Under the pieces are notes generated by a model, which saw only the letters and a program-made list of their open reading frames with translations, had not been told where the DNA came from and made no database searches. From positions 124,001 through 188,000 of the forward strand of contig NZ_JACHMX010000001.1 in assembly GCF_014205155.1 (NCBI RefSeq): a stretch of DNA of 64,000 nucleotides. The letters run 5' to 3'. The DNA comes from Amycolatopsis umgeniensis. GTDB lineage: Bacteria; Actinomycetota; Actinomycetes; Mycobacteriales; Pseudonocardiaceae. This document shows, piece by piece, positions 55,346 through 63,554 of the stretch (position 1 is its first letter; each line of letters begins with the position of its first letter). Position numbers and translations under genes: made by a program.

Positions 55346-56241
55346 GACGGACTTGGCTGGGAATCGCCGCCGTCGTGGTCACGGTGGTGGCCGGGGCGGT
55401 CTTCGTCGGCCTGCGCACGGGCGACGCGGTGGAGGAGCAGCGACTCGACCTCGCCCGCGGCGGGTTGCTGTCCGTGGACGAGTCGGGCCGGGTCCGCCAA
55501 GACGACCGCGTCGGACCGTCCTGTCAGCGGGTGGACGTCGCCGCGGGGACGCTGGCGTGCCTGCGCGCGACGGCCGTGCCCGACCAAGCCGAGCTCGTCG
55601 TCACGAAACCGGGAGCCGAACCGCGGCTGATCTCCGAATGGGGAATGCCGTCGCGGGTCCGGGTCTCGCCGTCCGGACGGCTGGTGGGCTGGACGGTGTT
55701 CCGCACCGGCGACTCGTATCTCGGCGGCGTCGGCACGTTCTCGACCACCGCCGGGATCTTCGATCTGGACACCGGGAATCATTTCGGCTCCCTGGAGGAT
55801 TTCGCGCTCACCGTGGACGGGAAGCCCTACCCGGCCAAGGATCTGAACTATTGGGGAGTGACGTTCGCCCGGGACGACCTGACGTTCTACGCCACCGCCA
55901 GATCGGCGGGCGGGACCTGGCTGGTGCGGGGTGATCTCCGCGGCCGCACGCTGACCGCGCTGCGGCGCAACGTCGAATGCCCGTCGCTCTCGCCGAACGG
56001 CACCCGGATCGCCTACAAGTTCCGGGAAGGCGACCGCTGGCGGCTGCACGTGCTCTCCCTCGCCGACGACCGCGACGTCCCGCTCGCCGACCCCGCGCAT
56101 CTGGACGACCAGCCGCAGTGGCTGGACGACCGGACCGTCGCGTACGGCCGCGACAAGGCGATCTACTCGGTGCCCGCCGACGGGACCGGCGCGCCCGTCC
56201 TCGTCCGCCCCGCCGCCTCCTCCCCCGCGGTCGTGCGGTGA
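55342..56241 (+). CDS. Membrane-anchored TolB/WD40-like beta-propeller protein
   Basis: A 299-residue protein starting MRRTWLGIAAVVVTVVAGAV, ATGA overlap with the MFS gene. One N-terminal membrane helix (4-24) anchors an outer beta-propeller with PD40-type blades: MPSRVRVSPSGRLVGWTVF, RRNVECPSLSPNGTRIAYKF, HLDDQPQWLDDRTVAYGRD. Two cysteines may bond. The next gene, a similar propeller, overlaps by four bases. A substrate-binding or sensory role next to the transporter is inferred. Confidence 0.82.
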   Translation: MRRTWLGIAAVVVTVVAGAVFVGLRTGDAVEEQRLDLARGGLLSVDESGRVRQDDRVGPSCQRVDVAAGTLACLRATAVPDQAELVVTKPGAEPRLISEWGMPSRVRVSPSGRLVGWTVFRTGDSYLGGVGTFSTTAGIFDLDTGNHFGSLEDFALTVDGKPYPAKDLNYWGVTFARDDLTFYATARSAGGTWLVRGDLRGRTLTALRRNVECPSLSPNGTRIAYKFREGDRWRLHVLSLADDRDVPLADPAHLDDQPQWLDDRTVAYGRDKAIYSVPADGTGAPVLVRPAASSPAVVR

Positions 56242-57266
56242 TCCCGCGCGACTGCACCCCGCTCGGCCTGGTCCTGGTGACACTGGCGGCCATCGCGGTC
56301 GTGGTGTTGCCGGGGCCAAAGCCCGAATCCAAGGCCGCCGCCATCCCGTCGCTCACCGACGTCTGGCCGGACGCGCGGATCGGCACGGAGGCCGTCACCG
56401 GGGCGCCCTACACACCGCTGGCGTATCTCGATTCCGGTGTCTCCGCCGGGATCACGCGGGCGAACGACTCGATCCGGCTGACGCTGGGAGATCGCGTAGT
56501 CCGTGAAGTACCGCCGTCGGGCTCGCCCCGGTTCGTGCTCTCGCAGGCCCCGGACGCGCTGGTGTGGCTGGAACTGTCCGACGTCACCAGGGCGGGTTCC
56601 CTGTGGCGGGCCGGACCGCTCGGCGAAAATCCGGTCCGCGTCACCTCCGACGTCGGGCGGGTCGTGCTCCTGGAGTCCCAATACGACCTCGTCGTGCACG
56701 ACGGCCAGGTCAGCTGGATGGCCGTGCGGGGCGACGCCACCGAAGTGCGGACGGTGGCGTTGTCCGGCGGCCCGGTGACCGTCACGCCGCTGTCCGGCGA
56801 CTTCGCGCTGACAGCGTGGCCGTTCGCGACGTCGGCGGCGATCGAGCAGGCCGGTCCGTCGGAACTCGTGGACGTCCGCGACGGCCGGAGCACGAAGGTC
56901 GACGGGCAAAGCGTCGAACTGGTCGACTGCACGCCGTCCTGGTGCCGGGTCCAGGTACTGCGCCAGAGCGGGACGGCGCGGTTCGACCTGATGAGGCCCG
57001 ACGGTTCCGAACGGAGGCGGGTCGGCGGGAAGGGAATCCGGCCCGCGTTCGGCGACGTCGTCGTGCTCGACCGGTACGCGGTGGTGGTCGACGACGACCG
57101 TGGCGCGCTCGTCCTCTACGACACCGTCAGCGGCCGGATGGCCGACCTGGCGACGGAGTTCGGCACGGTACTGGCGCGAGGGCCGTTCGTGTGGTGGTCC
57201 GAGGGCGGGAACGAGGCGCTGACCTGGCGGGTCCTGGACCTGCGGACCCTGAAGGGGTCTGCTTGA
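56238..57266 (+). CDS. Second membrane-anchored beta-propeller-like protein
   Basis: A 342-residue protein from GTG 56238 (VIPRDCTPLGLVLVTLAAIA), GTGA overlap with the previous gene. An N-terminal hydrophobic helix (9-24) is followed by about 310 residues of repeated beta-strand blades (LVWLELSDVTRAGSLWRAG, VSWMAVRGDATEVRTVALSG, WWSEGGNEALTWRVLDL) and one Cys pair (VDCTPSWCRV). It looks like a diverged relative of the preceding propeller, perhaps forming a pair with it outside the membrane. It ends nine bases before the sensor kinase start. Confidence 0.78.
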   Translation: MIPRDCTPLGLVLVTLAAIAVVVLPGPKPESKAAAIPSLTDVWPDARIGTEAVTGAPYTPLAYLDSGVSAGITRANDSIRLTLGDRVVREVPPSGSPRFVLSQAPDALVWLELSDVTRAGSLWRAGPLGENPVRVTSDVGRVVLLESQYDLVVHDGQVSWMAVRGDATEVRTVALSGGPVTVTPLSGDFALTAWPFATSAAIEQAGPSELVDVRDGRSTKVDGQSVELVDCTPSWCRVQVLRQSGTARFDLMRPDGSERRRVGGKGIRPAFGDVVVLDRYAVVVDDDRGALVLYDTVSGRMADLATEFGTVLARGPFVWWSEGGNEALTWRVLDLRTLKGSA

Positions 57267-57275
57267 CTGCTGCCC

Positions 57276-58379
57276 GTGCCGTCCGATCGTGAGCCCTCCG
57301 TCGAAGCGGAGTTCTTGACGGTGGTCGGCCGGTTCGCCGGACCGGCCCGGGGCGCCGGGCTGCTGGTGATCAGCGTTTTTGGTGTACTCGCGACACCGTC
57401 GGCCGCACTTCCGCTCGGCTTCGGTCTGCTCGCCCTGGCGCTCGTCACCGCCGTGGCCGAGCATCTGGCGGGCAAGACCGGCCGGGGCAGGCCGGTGGCG
57501 TTCGCGCTGACGCTGGTGCGCGCCGCGGCGATCTGCGGCACCCAGTTCCTGACGGCGCCCGAAGCGGGCGAGCTGAACCAGTGGGCGCTCAACGTCCTCA
57601 CCGTCACCGCGATCACCCTGCAATGGGAATGGCCGCCGAAGATCACCGTGCCCGCCATCCTCGGCCTGCTGGCGATCGAGGTGGTTCCGCTCGAGTTCGA
57701 AGACGGTCTCTCGGTGGTACTTCGAGTGGTGATCGAAGCCGCGCTCGCCAGGGGTGCCTTCCTCCTGCTTTCGCGCACGACGCGGCGGATCGACCATCTT
57801 CGCGAGCGCCGTGCCCGGCTGGCGCGAGAGGAATCCCTCGCCGTGGAACGACGTCGTCAGGAGCGGGAGTATCTGGCCGTCCTGCACGACACGGCGGCGG
57901 CCACGTTTCTCACCGTGGCCCAGCGCGGGGAAACGGCGGGCCCGGCCGAGGTCGCCGAGTACGCCCGCCGGGATCTCGCGATCCTCACCGGCGAATCCGG
58001 GCGAGGTGGCGAGGTCGACCTCGAGAGCTCGTTGCGCGGCGTGCTCGCGCACAGCCCGGTGAAGGTCGAGACGCGCTGGTCGCCCGTCCCGCCGATGCCG
58101 GCGTCGGCCGCGCTCGCACTGGTCCGGGCCGTGCGCGAGGCGCTGGTGAACGTCGACAGGCACGCGGGCGTCGGCGAAGCCCTGCTGACGGTCGAACCCG
58201 GTGTGCGCGTGACAGTCCGGGACGAGGGCCGCGGTTTCGATCCGGCACGGACCCCGGCTCAACGACGAGGCGTGCGGGATTCGCTCGTCGAGCGCATGGC
58301 CGCGGCGGGCGGCCGGGCCGAGGTGACCTCCGCGCCCGGGGCGGGGACCACGGTGGAACTGGTGTGGCCCGATGGGTGA
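57276..58379 (+). CDS. Sensor histidine kinase (DesK/HisKA_3-like)
   Basis: A 367-residue protein from GTG 57276 (VPSDREPSVEAEFLTVVGRF). Four or five N-terminal membrane helices (about 25-165) precede a coiled linker and YLAVLHDTAAATFLTVA (about 200-215), whose His in LHD is the expected phospho-acceptor of NarL-partner kinases. The ATPase domain keeps its N box (VREALVNVDRHAGVGEA), G1 (VRDEGRGFD) and G2 (GAGTTVEL). It should phosphorylate the LuxR-type response regulator encoded two genes later. It overlaps the next gene by eight bases. Confidence 0.9.
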   Translation: MPSDREPSVEAEFLTVVGRFAGPARGAGLLVISVFGVLATPSAALPLGFGLLALALVTAVAEHLAGKTGRGRPVAFALTLVRAAAICGTQFLTAPEAGELNQWALNVLTVTAITLQWEWPPKITVPAILGLLAIEVVPLEFEDGLSVVLRVVIEAALARGAFLLLSRTTRRIDHLRERRARLAREESLAVERRRQEREYLAVLHDTAAATFLTVAQRGETAGPAEVAEYARRDLAILTGESGRGGEVDLESSLRGVLAHSPVKVETRWSPVPPMPASAALALVRAVREALVNVDRHAGVGEALLTVEPGVRVTVRDEGRGFDPARTPAQRRGVRDSLVERMAAAGGRAEVTSAPGAGTTVELVWPDG

Positions 58380-59442
58380 GACGGCGGACCGGGTCCTCGG
58401 CGGCTGCCGGATCGCGCTGCTGATCGTGACCGCGGTGATCCAGATCGGCCTCAGCCTGCCCGTGGTGACCGGAGCCGCGAGCGCGTACGCCTTCGCGGCG
58501 CTGGGTGCGGTCCTGGTGGTCGCGGCGTTCTGGGTGCTGCGCGGCAGGGCTGTCCCGTGGCCCGTGGCCGGGATGGCGGCCGTCATGGTGCTGACCGCCT
58601 CGGCGGTCGCGACGTGGGCGGTGCCGCCCGGCGAGCTGTTCGGCGACCGGCACTGGGTCTTCGGATTGGCCGGGTGGCATCTGCTGGTCCTGCTGCTGGA
58701 CCGTCCCGTGGCCGCCGTCGCCGCCCTGGGCGCGCAACTCGCGCTCACCCTCGTCCGGCTCGTGGCGTCCGCGCCCACCGACCGGTTCGAGATCGGCGGG
58801 GTGGTGATCGTCGGGCTCAGCGTGATCACCTTCCAGGCCGCGACGCTGGCGCTGGTCCGGATCGTCAACCGGCGGGCGGGCGAAGCCGCGGAGGCCTCGG
58901 CCGAACGGGACCGGCTGGCCCATCGCAAGGCGCTCGCCGAGCAGCGGGAAGCCGACCAGCGGAGCCGGTTCGCCGGTCAGCTCGGCGCCACGCTGCCGCT
59001 GCTCGCCGGGCTGGCCGACCGCACCTTGGACCCGCGTGACGAAGCTGTCCGGCAGCGGTGCGCGCTCGCGGCCACGCAGCTTCGGCGGCTGTTCGCGGAG
59101 AACGACGAAGTCCCCGACCCGCTGGTGCACGAGGTGTCGGCGTGCGTCGATCTCGCCGAGCGGCGGGGTTTGACGGTGACGCTGGCGGTGAGCGGCGAAC
59201 CGGCGCCCGTGCCGACGGACGTCCGGCGCGAACTGACCGGCCCGCTGATGACCGCGCTGGTCGCCGCGCGGTCCCAAGCGCGGGTCAGCGTGCTCCGCAC
59301 CGGCGACGAGATCCGGGTCGCGGCGATCACGGACGGTGAACCGGGCACACGGTCGAACGGATCGGACGCCGTCGACGTCGAATGGCACGCACTGGGAGAA
59401 CGATCGTGGATGGAGGCGAAATGGCGTTCGCGACAGAACTGA
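58372..59442 (+). CDS. Degenerate sensor-kinase-like partner
   Basis: A 356-residue protein starting MGETADRVLGGCRIALLIVT, overlapping the kinase gene by eight bases. It has five or so membrane helices and a coiled linker (EAAEASAERDRLAHRKALAE) like its neighbour, but I find neither an LHD-type phospho-acceptor nor the N and G boxes of an active ATPase; the C-terminal third is only faintly kinase-like. It is probably a pseudokinase or sensor subunit pairing with the kinase before it. Its last 22 bases overlap the response regulator gene. Confidence 0.75.
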   Translation: MGETADRVLGGCRIALLIVTAVIQIGLSLPVVTGAASAYAFAALGAVLVVAAFWVLRGRAVPWPVAGMAAVMVLTASAVATWAVPPGELFGDRHWVFGLAGWHLLVLLLDRPVAAVAALGAQLALTLVRLVASAPTDRFEIGGVVIVGLSVITFQAATLALVRIVNRRAGEAAEASAERDRLAHRKALAEQREADQRSRFAGQLGATLPLLAGLADRTLDPRDEAVRQRCALAATQLRRLFAENDEVPDPLVHEVSACVDLAERRGLTVTLAVSGEPAPVPTDVRRELTGPLMTALVAARSQARVSVLRTGDEIRVAAITDGEPGTRSNGSDAVDVEWHALGERSWMEAKWRSRQN

Positions 59443-60077
59443 CCGCGGTGGTCGTCGACGATCATCCGGCCGTACGGGCCGGGGTCGTGCACTGGCTGTC
59501 CTCGGGGACCCCGCCGGTCACCGTCGTGGCCGAGGGTGAGGACGTGCGGGCCGCCTGGATCGGCGAGGGCGCGCGGGCCGACGTCGTCATCCTCGACCTG
59601 CACCTGAACAGCACCACCCCGGCGATGGGCGATCTGCGCAGGCTCACCGAGGCGGGACGGCGCGTGGTCGTCTACTCGATGCGGGCCGACGACGAGACCG
59701 TCCTGCACTGCCTCGAACTCGGCGCGCTCAGCTATCTCACCAAGGCCGAGGGCGCGGACCATCTCCTCGAAGCCGTGCGCGCGGCGGCGGCCGACCGGTC
59801 GTACACGCCGCCGTCACTGGCGGGCGCGCTGGCCGGTGACCGCTCGGAGCGGCGTCCGGCCCTCTCCGCGCGGGAAACCGAAGTGCTCATCGAGTGGTTC
59901 CAGTCCGAGTCGAAGGACTTCGTCGCGCACCGGCTGGGGATCTCGCCGAACACGGTCAACTCGCATCTCGAGCGGATCCGGGTCAAATACGCCCAGATCG
60001 GCAGGGAGGCGCCGACCAAGGCCGCCCTGGTCGCACGGGCGATCCAAGATGGACTGATCGGCGTGAGCGATTTGTGA
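59421..60077 (+). CDS. NarL/LuxR-family response regulator
   Basis: A 218-residue protein starting MAFATELTAVVVDDHPAVRA behind GGAGGCGA. Receiver domain with the acidic pair Asp13/Asp14, phospho-acceptor Asp59 in VVILDLHLN, and Lys in YLTKAEGAD; a C-terminal LuxR HTH (LSARETEVLIEWFQ, VAHRLGISPNTVNSHLERIR). It is the output of the kinase pair upstream. The two lipoprotein genes that follow share a duplicated upstream region containing TGTGG-N10-CCACA, a plausible binding site. Confidence 0.92.
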   Translation: MAFATELTAVVVDDHPAVRAGVVHWLSSGTPPVTVVAEGEDVRAAWIGEGARADVVILDLHLNSTTPAMGDLRRLTEAGRRVVVYSMRADDETVLHCLELGALSYLTKAEGADHLLEAVRAAAADRSYTPPSLAGALAGDRSERRPALSARETEVLIEWFQSESKDFVAHRLGISPNTVNSHLERIRVKYAQIGREAPTKAALVARAIQDGLIGVSDL

Positions 60078-60188
60078 TCACTTGTGGTGCGAACGAGCCA
60101 CACCGTCGCATCCCCTCGGCGATTACGGTGCGTGGCGAGCACGCCGGAGCCGATCCGGCGGGGAGTTTCCGAGGAGATCCATGAAGTC
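60074..60188 (+). repeat. Duplicated regulatory region, copy 1
   Basis: The roughly 115 bases before and into lipoprotein gene 1 are closely repeated at 60757-60869. Conserved blocks: TTGTGGTGCGAACG then CCACACCG (containing TGTGG-N10-CCACA, 60083-60102), GATTACGGTGCGTGGCGAGC, and CGAGGAGATCCATGAAGTCC. The block starts inside the stop codon of the response regulator. Probably promoter, operator and ribosome binding site together. Confidence 0.8.
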
Positions 60189-60726
60189 CGGCCGTACCGC
60201 CCTGTCCGCCATCGGCTGCGCCGCCGCGCTGCTGCTTTCCGCGTGTGGCGAGGAGGGCGGGAAGACCGTCAAGGCCGACGGCACCATGGCGCCCGGCAGC
60301 GAACTGAAGGTCGGCGAGCGCGCCGTCGTCCCGTTCTCCTACGCCGAGAAGTCCGGCACCATCGCGATCACCGTCAAGTCGATCGACATCGGGCCGAAGG
60401 AGGACCTCGCCAAGTTCAAGGACAAGGGCGAAGGCACCCTTCCGGTGTACGTCCGGATGGTGATCGAGAACGTCGGCGGCACAGACCTCTCCGGCGCCGA
60501 CGTGTCCCTGCGCGCGGTGGGCGCCGACGGCAAGGGCACCAAGGTGATCATGGCCGGCGGCACCCCGGCCTGCAAAGGCGAATCGGCGGAGGAGAACTTC
60601 ACCACGAAGGGTGCGACCTTCGAGACGTGCGACACCCAAGGCGTCAAGGACGGCAACGAGATCGGCGGCGTGACTTTCAGCGACGGCGACGGCTACAAGG
60701 ACGACCCGATCATCTGGAAGAAGTGA
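60181..60726 (+). CDS. Lipoprotein of the duplicated pair, copy 1
   Basis: A 181-residue protein starting MKSGRTALSAIGCAAALLLS behind GAGGAG. A lipobox (LLLSAC, Cys22) means it is anchored to the outer face of the membrane. The mature part (ERAVVPFSYAEKSGTIAITV, VYVRMVIENVGGTDLSGADV, two Cys in PACKGE and ETCDTQ) resembles DUF4352/telokin-like beta-sandwich domains of exported proteins. It follows a two-component system and shares its upstream region with copy 2. Confidence 0.85.
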   Translation: MKSGRTALSAIGCAAALLLSACGEEGGKTVKADGTMAPGSELKVGERAVVPFSYAEKSGTIAITVKSIDIGPKEDLAKFKDKGEGTLPVYVRMVIENVGGTDLSGADVSLRAVGADGKGTKVIMAGGTPACKGESAEENFTTKGATFETCDTQGVKDGNEIGGVTFSDGDGYKDDPIIWKK

Positions 60727-60756
60727 CACCGCTGGGCTGATCAGCGCAATCGATTC

Positions 60757-60869
60757 GTGATCGTTTGTGGTGCGAACGGCCCACACCGCCCTACTCCCGT
60801 GTCGATTACGGTGCGTGGCGAGCACGCCGGAGCAGATTCGGCGAGAAGTCCGAGGAGATCCATGAAGTC
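60757..60869 (+). repeat. Duplicated regulatory region, copy 2
   Basis: Second copy of the block at 60074-60188, with TGTGG-N10-CCACA at 60766-60785 and the same GATTACGGTGCG and GAGGAGATCCATGAAGTCC blocks before lipoprotein gene 2. Confidence 0.8.
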
Positions 60870-61485
60870 CCACCGCATCGCCCTGTTCGCCACCGGCTGC
60901 GCCGCCGTGCTGCTGCTTTCCGCGTGCGGCGGCAAAGAGGAATCGGGCAGCGCGGCCCCCGCCCCTTCGCCCGCGCCGACGTCGGCTCCCGCTTCCTCGC
61001 CCGCGACCAGCGGCACCGTCCCGGTCTCGAACGCGGACGCCACCGCGCCCGGCAGCGAACTGAAGGTGGGCGACCGCGCCGTCGTCCCGTTCAAGTACGG
61101 CACGGACAAGACCGGCACCATCGCGATCACCGTCAAGTCGATCGAACTGGGCGCGAAGGAAGACCTCGCCGCCTATGGCGAGAAGGCCAAGGGCATGACG
61201 CCGGTGTACATCCGGATGTCGGTGGAGAACGTCGGCGGCACGGACCTCACCTACAGCACGGTGCGGCTGCGCGCGGTGGGCCCGAACAACAAGAGCACCG
61301 GCGTGATCATCACCGGCGAAACCCCGCAGTGCCAGTCCGAAACGGCGAAGAAGGACTTCAAGGCCGCCGGCGCGACCTACGAGACCTGCGAGCTCCAAGC
61401 CGTGCGCGACGGCGGCGAGGTCGGCGGCGCGACCTACACCGACAGTGACGGCTACAAGGACGACCCGGTCATCTGGAAGAAGTAA
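60862..61485 (+). CDS. Lipoprotein of the duplicated pair, copy 2
   Basis: A 207-residue protein starting MKSHRIALFATGCAAVLLLS behind GAGGAG, with lipobox LLLSAC (Cys22). It differs from copy 1 mainly by a Ser/Ala/Pro linker of about 30 residues (APAPSPAPTSAPASSPATSG) after the lipid anchor. The DUF4352-like domain is close to copy 1 throughout (GTIAITVKSIELGAKEDLAA, NVGGTDL, DGYKDDPVIWKK). Tandem duplication carried its promoter along. Confidence 0.87.
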   Translation: MKSHRIALFATGCAAVLLLSACGGKEESGSAAPAPSPAPTSAPASSPATSGTVPVSNADATAPGSELKVGDRAVVPFKYGTDKTGTIAITVKSIELGAKEDLAAYGEKAKGMTPVYIRMSVENVGGTDLTYSTVRLRAVGPNNKSTGVIITGETPQCQSETAKKDFKAAGATYETCELQAVRDGGEVGGATYTDSDGYKDDPVIWKK

Positions 61486-61523
61486 GGCCCTCGGGTCGGG
61501 TGGCGCCTCACCGCCATCCCCGA

Positions 61524-62013
61524 TGTCGCGAAAGCCACTTTCAGGACATCTGACGTCCCGAAGGAGGCCTTCATTTGTTTACCTACGTCTGACCTGCGCG
61601 TAGCTGGCGGCTCGATCTGTTCGGGGATCGACGGTGGAGGATTTGGGACGTTCAACGTCCCAAATCCTCCACCGTCGCGCGAGTCACCTGGTTGATCGAG
61701 GCAGTGTCGGTCACGACCTCGTGGCCGACGACCGAGCGAGGAACATTCCGGACGTTCAACGTCCTGAAACCTCCACACCCGAACCCACACACCAGCAGGT
61801 CAGCAAACACAAGCCCGTTAAGGAGGCCTTCACTACCTTCGTCTGACCTGCGCGAGGACGGTGGTTGCGCGGGTCCATCCAGTCGCGGACCGGTGGCAGG
61901 CAACCCGAGTGGGGAAGATTGGGGACGTTCAACGTCCCAAATCCTTCACGCTCGACCACCGGCCACGCCAGTGGGCAAGCAAATCGAGGGTCCCGAAAGT
62001 GGCTTTCGCGACA
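61524..62013. repeat. Composite repeat array bounded by 24-base half-units
   Basis: The 591-base gap 61486-62076 holds no gene. A half-unit with core CGAAAGCCACTTTC (61524-61547) lies at one end and its complement (61990-62013, core CGAAAGTGGCTTTCG) at the other. Between them are two AAGGAGGCCTTCA copies (near 61560 and 61820), each followed within about 35 bases by CGTCTGACCTGCGCG, and three GGACGTTCAACGTCC copies. Confidence 0.75.
61629..61677. repeat. 49-base perfect palindrome
   Basis: Two 24-base arms around a single C (61653); the arm includes GGTGGAGGATTTGGGACGTT. The core GGACGTTCAACGTCC recurs at 61750-61764 and 61923-61937 with partly conserved flanks. Confidence 0.85.
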
Positions 62014-62076
62014 CCCGAAGCCGACACATGCCCTGACCGTGCTGCGGGACCGGGTACTGCTGCGTACCGTTGTCCC

Positions 62077-62508
62077 GTGGTCCACGTGCACCGGACGATC
62101 ACCGTCCGAACCCCCGCCCAGACCGTCGTCGACTATCTGCGGGACTTCGCGCACGCCGAGGCGTGGGATCCGGGCACCGTGTCCTGCACCCGGGCGGACA
62201 CCGGCCCGATCGCCGTCGGGTCGCGGTGGCACAACGTGTCCGAGTTCCGCGGCAAGAAGACCGAATTGACCTACCGCCTCGACCGGCTGGAGCCGGGACG
62301 GATCGTGTTCGTCGGCGACAACAAGACCGCCACCTCCACCGACGATCTGACGGTGACCGAAGAAGACGGCACGACGACCGTCAGCTACCACGCCACCATC
62401 GAGTTCCACGGACTGGCGAAACTCGCGGACCCCTTCCTGAAGCGGCAGTTCGAGAAGATGGGCGATGAGCTGGTGCCGACCATGAAGGCGACACTGGAAG
62501 CGCTCTAG
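62077..62508 (+). CDS. SRPBCC/START-like protein
   Basis: A 143-residue protein from GTG 62077 (VVHVHRTITVRTPAQTVVDY). The polyketide-cyclase/SRPBCC helix-grip pattern is clear: VDYLRDFAHAEAWDPGTVSC, GSRWHNVSEFRGKKTELTYR, and a C-terminal helix KRQFEKMGDELVPTMKATLE. Members bind hydrophobic ligands or act in aromatic polyketide and stress pathways; the ligand is unknown. It lies after the palindrome array, and its stop codon overlaps that of the convergent DAHP synthase gene. Confidence 0.87.
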   Translation: MVHVHRTITVRTPAQTVVDYLRDFAHAEAWDPGTVSCTRADTGPIAVGSRWHNVSEFRGKKTELTYRLDRLEPGRIVFVGDNKTATSTDDLTVTEEDGTTTVSYHATIEFHGLAKLADPFLKRQFEKMGDELVPTMKATLEAL

Positions 62509-63554
62509 ACGCGCGGCGACTCCAGTCGCCGCCGCCGCGGGTTGCTGAGCCGCCGCACCGCGTTCGCGCAGGCCAGCGACTCCAGCAGCGGCACCGTCCG
62601 TTCCCAGCCGAGACAAGCATCCGTGATGCTCAGGTCGGGCCGGGGCGGCGCCGACCCGACGTCCTGCCTGCCGTCGGAGAGGTAGGACTCGATCATCACT
62701 CCGGCCAGCGCGTCGTTGCCCGCCGAAATCTGGTCCGCCAGATCCGCGACGACCACGGGCTGGCGGTTGTGGTCCTTGCCGCTGTTGCCGTGCGAGGCGT
62801 CGACGACGAGACGGTGCGGCAGGCCGGCGGCGGTCAGCGAGTCGAGGGCGTCGGCGACCGCGTGGGCGTGGTAGTTCGGTTTCGAGCCGCCGCGCAGGAC
62901 GATGTGGGCGTCCGGATTCCCGGTGCTGCGCAGGATCCTCGGGTGCCCGTCCGCCGCGGCGCCGGGGAACACGTGCGGCAGCCCGGCCGCCCGCACCGCG
63001 GCGACGGCCGTGTCCAGTCGCCCGGAGACGCAGTTCTTCATGCCCACAGGCATCGGCAACCACGACGCCAGATGCCGGTGCGGCTGGCTGGCGACGGTCC
63101 GCGCGCCGATCGCGCCCCAGCTGATCGTGTCGGCGAAGTAGGGCGCCAAGAACGGGTCGACGAACTCGTACGCGAGCGGCAGCCCGGTCGCGGCGGCGTC
63201 GATGAGGAATCGCCGTCCGATCCGCACTCCGGACGCGAGATCGCCCTTGCCGTCCAAGGTGGGGTCGGGCACCAGGCCGGTCCACCCCGCGATCGTCCGC
63301 GGTTTTTCGAGGTAGGCGCGCAGGACCACGACGAGGTCGTCGGCGAAGTTCCGGGCCGCGTCGGCGAGCCGGTGCGCGTATTCGAGCGCGCCGTCGGCGT
63401 CGTGCACCGAACACGGGCCCACGACGACGAGCAGCCGCGAGTCGCGACGGGCGAGGACGTCCGCGACGGTTTCGCGGTGCCGGGCCACTTCGTCCGGCAC
63501 GGTCCCGTTCACGGCCACCTCGGCCGGGCTGGGCAGGGTGTCCTGGTCAGGCAT
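62505..63554 (-). CDS. 3-Deoxy-7-phosphoheptulonate (DAHP) synthase, type I (AroG/F/H family)
   Basis: A 349-residue protein starting MPDQDTLPSPAEVAVNGTVP at 63554. The type I pattern is complete: VVVGPCSVHD, YLEKPRTIAGWTGLVPDP, SWGAIGARTVASQPHR, GMKNCVSG, RGGSKPNYH and DASHGNSGKDH. It condenses phosphoenolpyruvate with erythrose-4-phosphate, the first shikimate step. Actinobacteria usually use the type II enzyme for primary metabolism, so a type I copy often belongs to a specialised pathway; that is inference. It overlaps the end of an MFS exporter gene by eight bases, pointing to co-translation. Confidence 0.93.
   Translation of the reverse strand: MPDQDTLPSPAEVAVNGTVPDEVARHRETVADVLARRDSRLLVVVGPCSVHDADGALEYAHRLADAARNFADDLVVVLRAYLEKPRTIAGWTGLVPDPTLDGKGDLASGVRIGRRFLIDAAATGLPLAYEFVDPFLAPYFADTISWGAIGARTVASQPHRHLASWLPMPVGMKNCVSGRLDTAVAAVRAAGLPHVFPGAAADGHPRILRSTGNPDAHIVLRGGSKPNYHAHAVADALDSLTAAGLPHRLVVDASHGNSGKDHNRQPVVVADLADQISAGNDALAGVMIESYLSDGRQDVGSAPPRPDLSITDACLGWERTVPLLESLACANAVRRLSNPRRRRLESPRV

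Noticed and set aside
56163..58928. Minus-strand open frame of about 921 codons across the propeller and kinase genes
   Set aside because: The plus-strand genes overlap cleanly with good starts and recognised motifs; the antisense frame has none.
61524..62013. CRISPR-like array of repeats
   Set aside because: Repeats are palindromic, of different types, unevenly spaced, with no uniform spacers and no cas genes.
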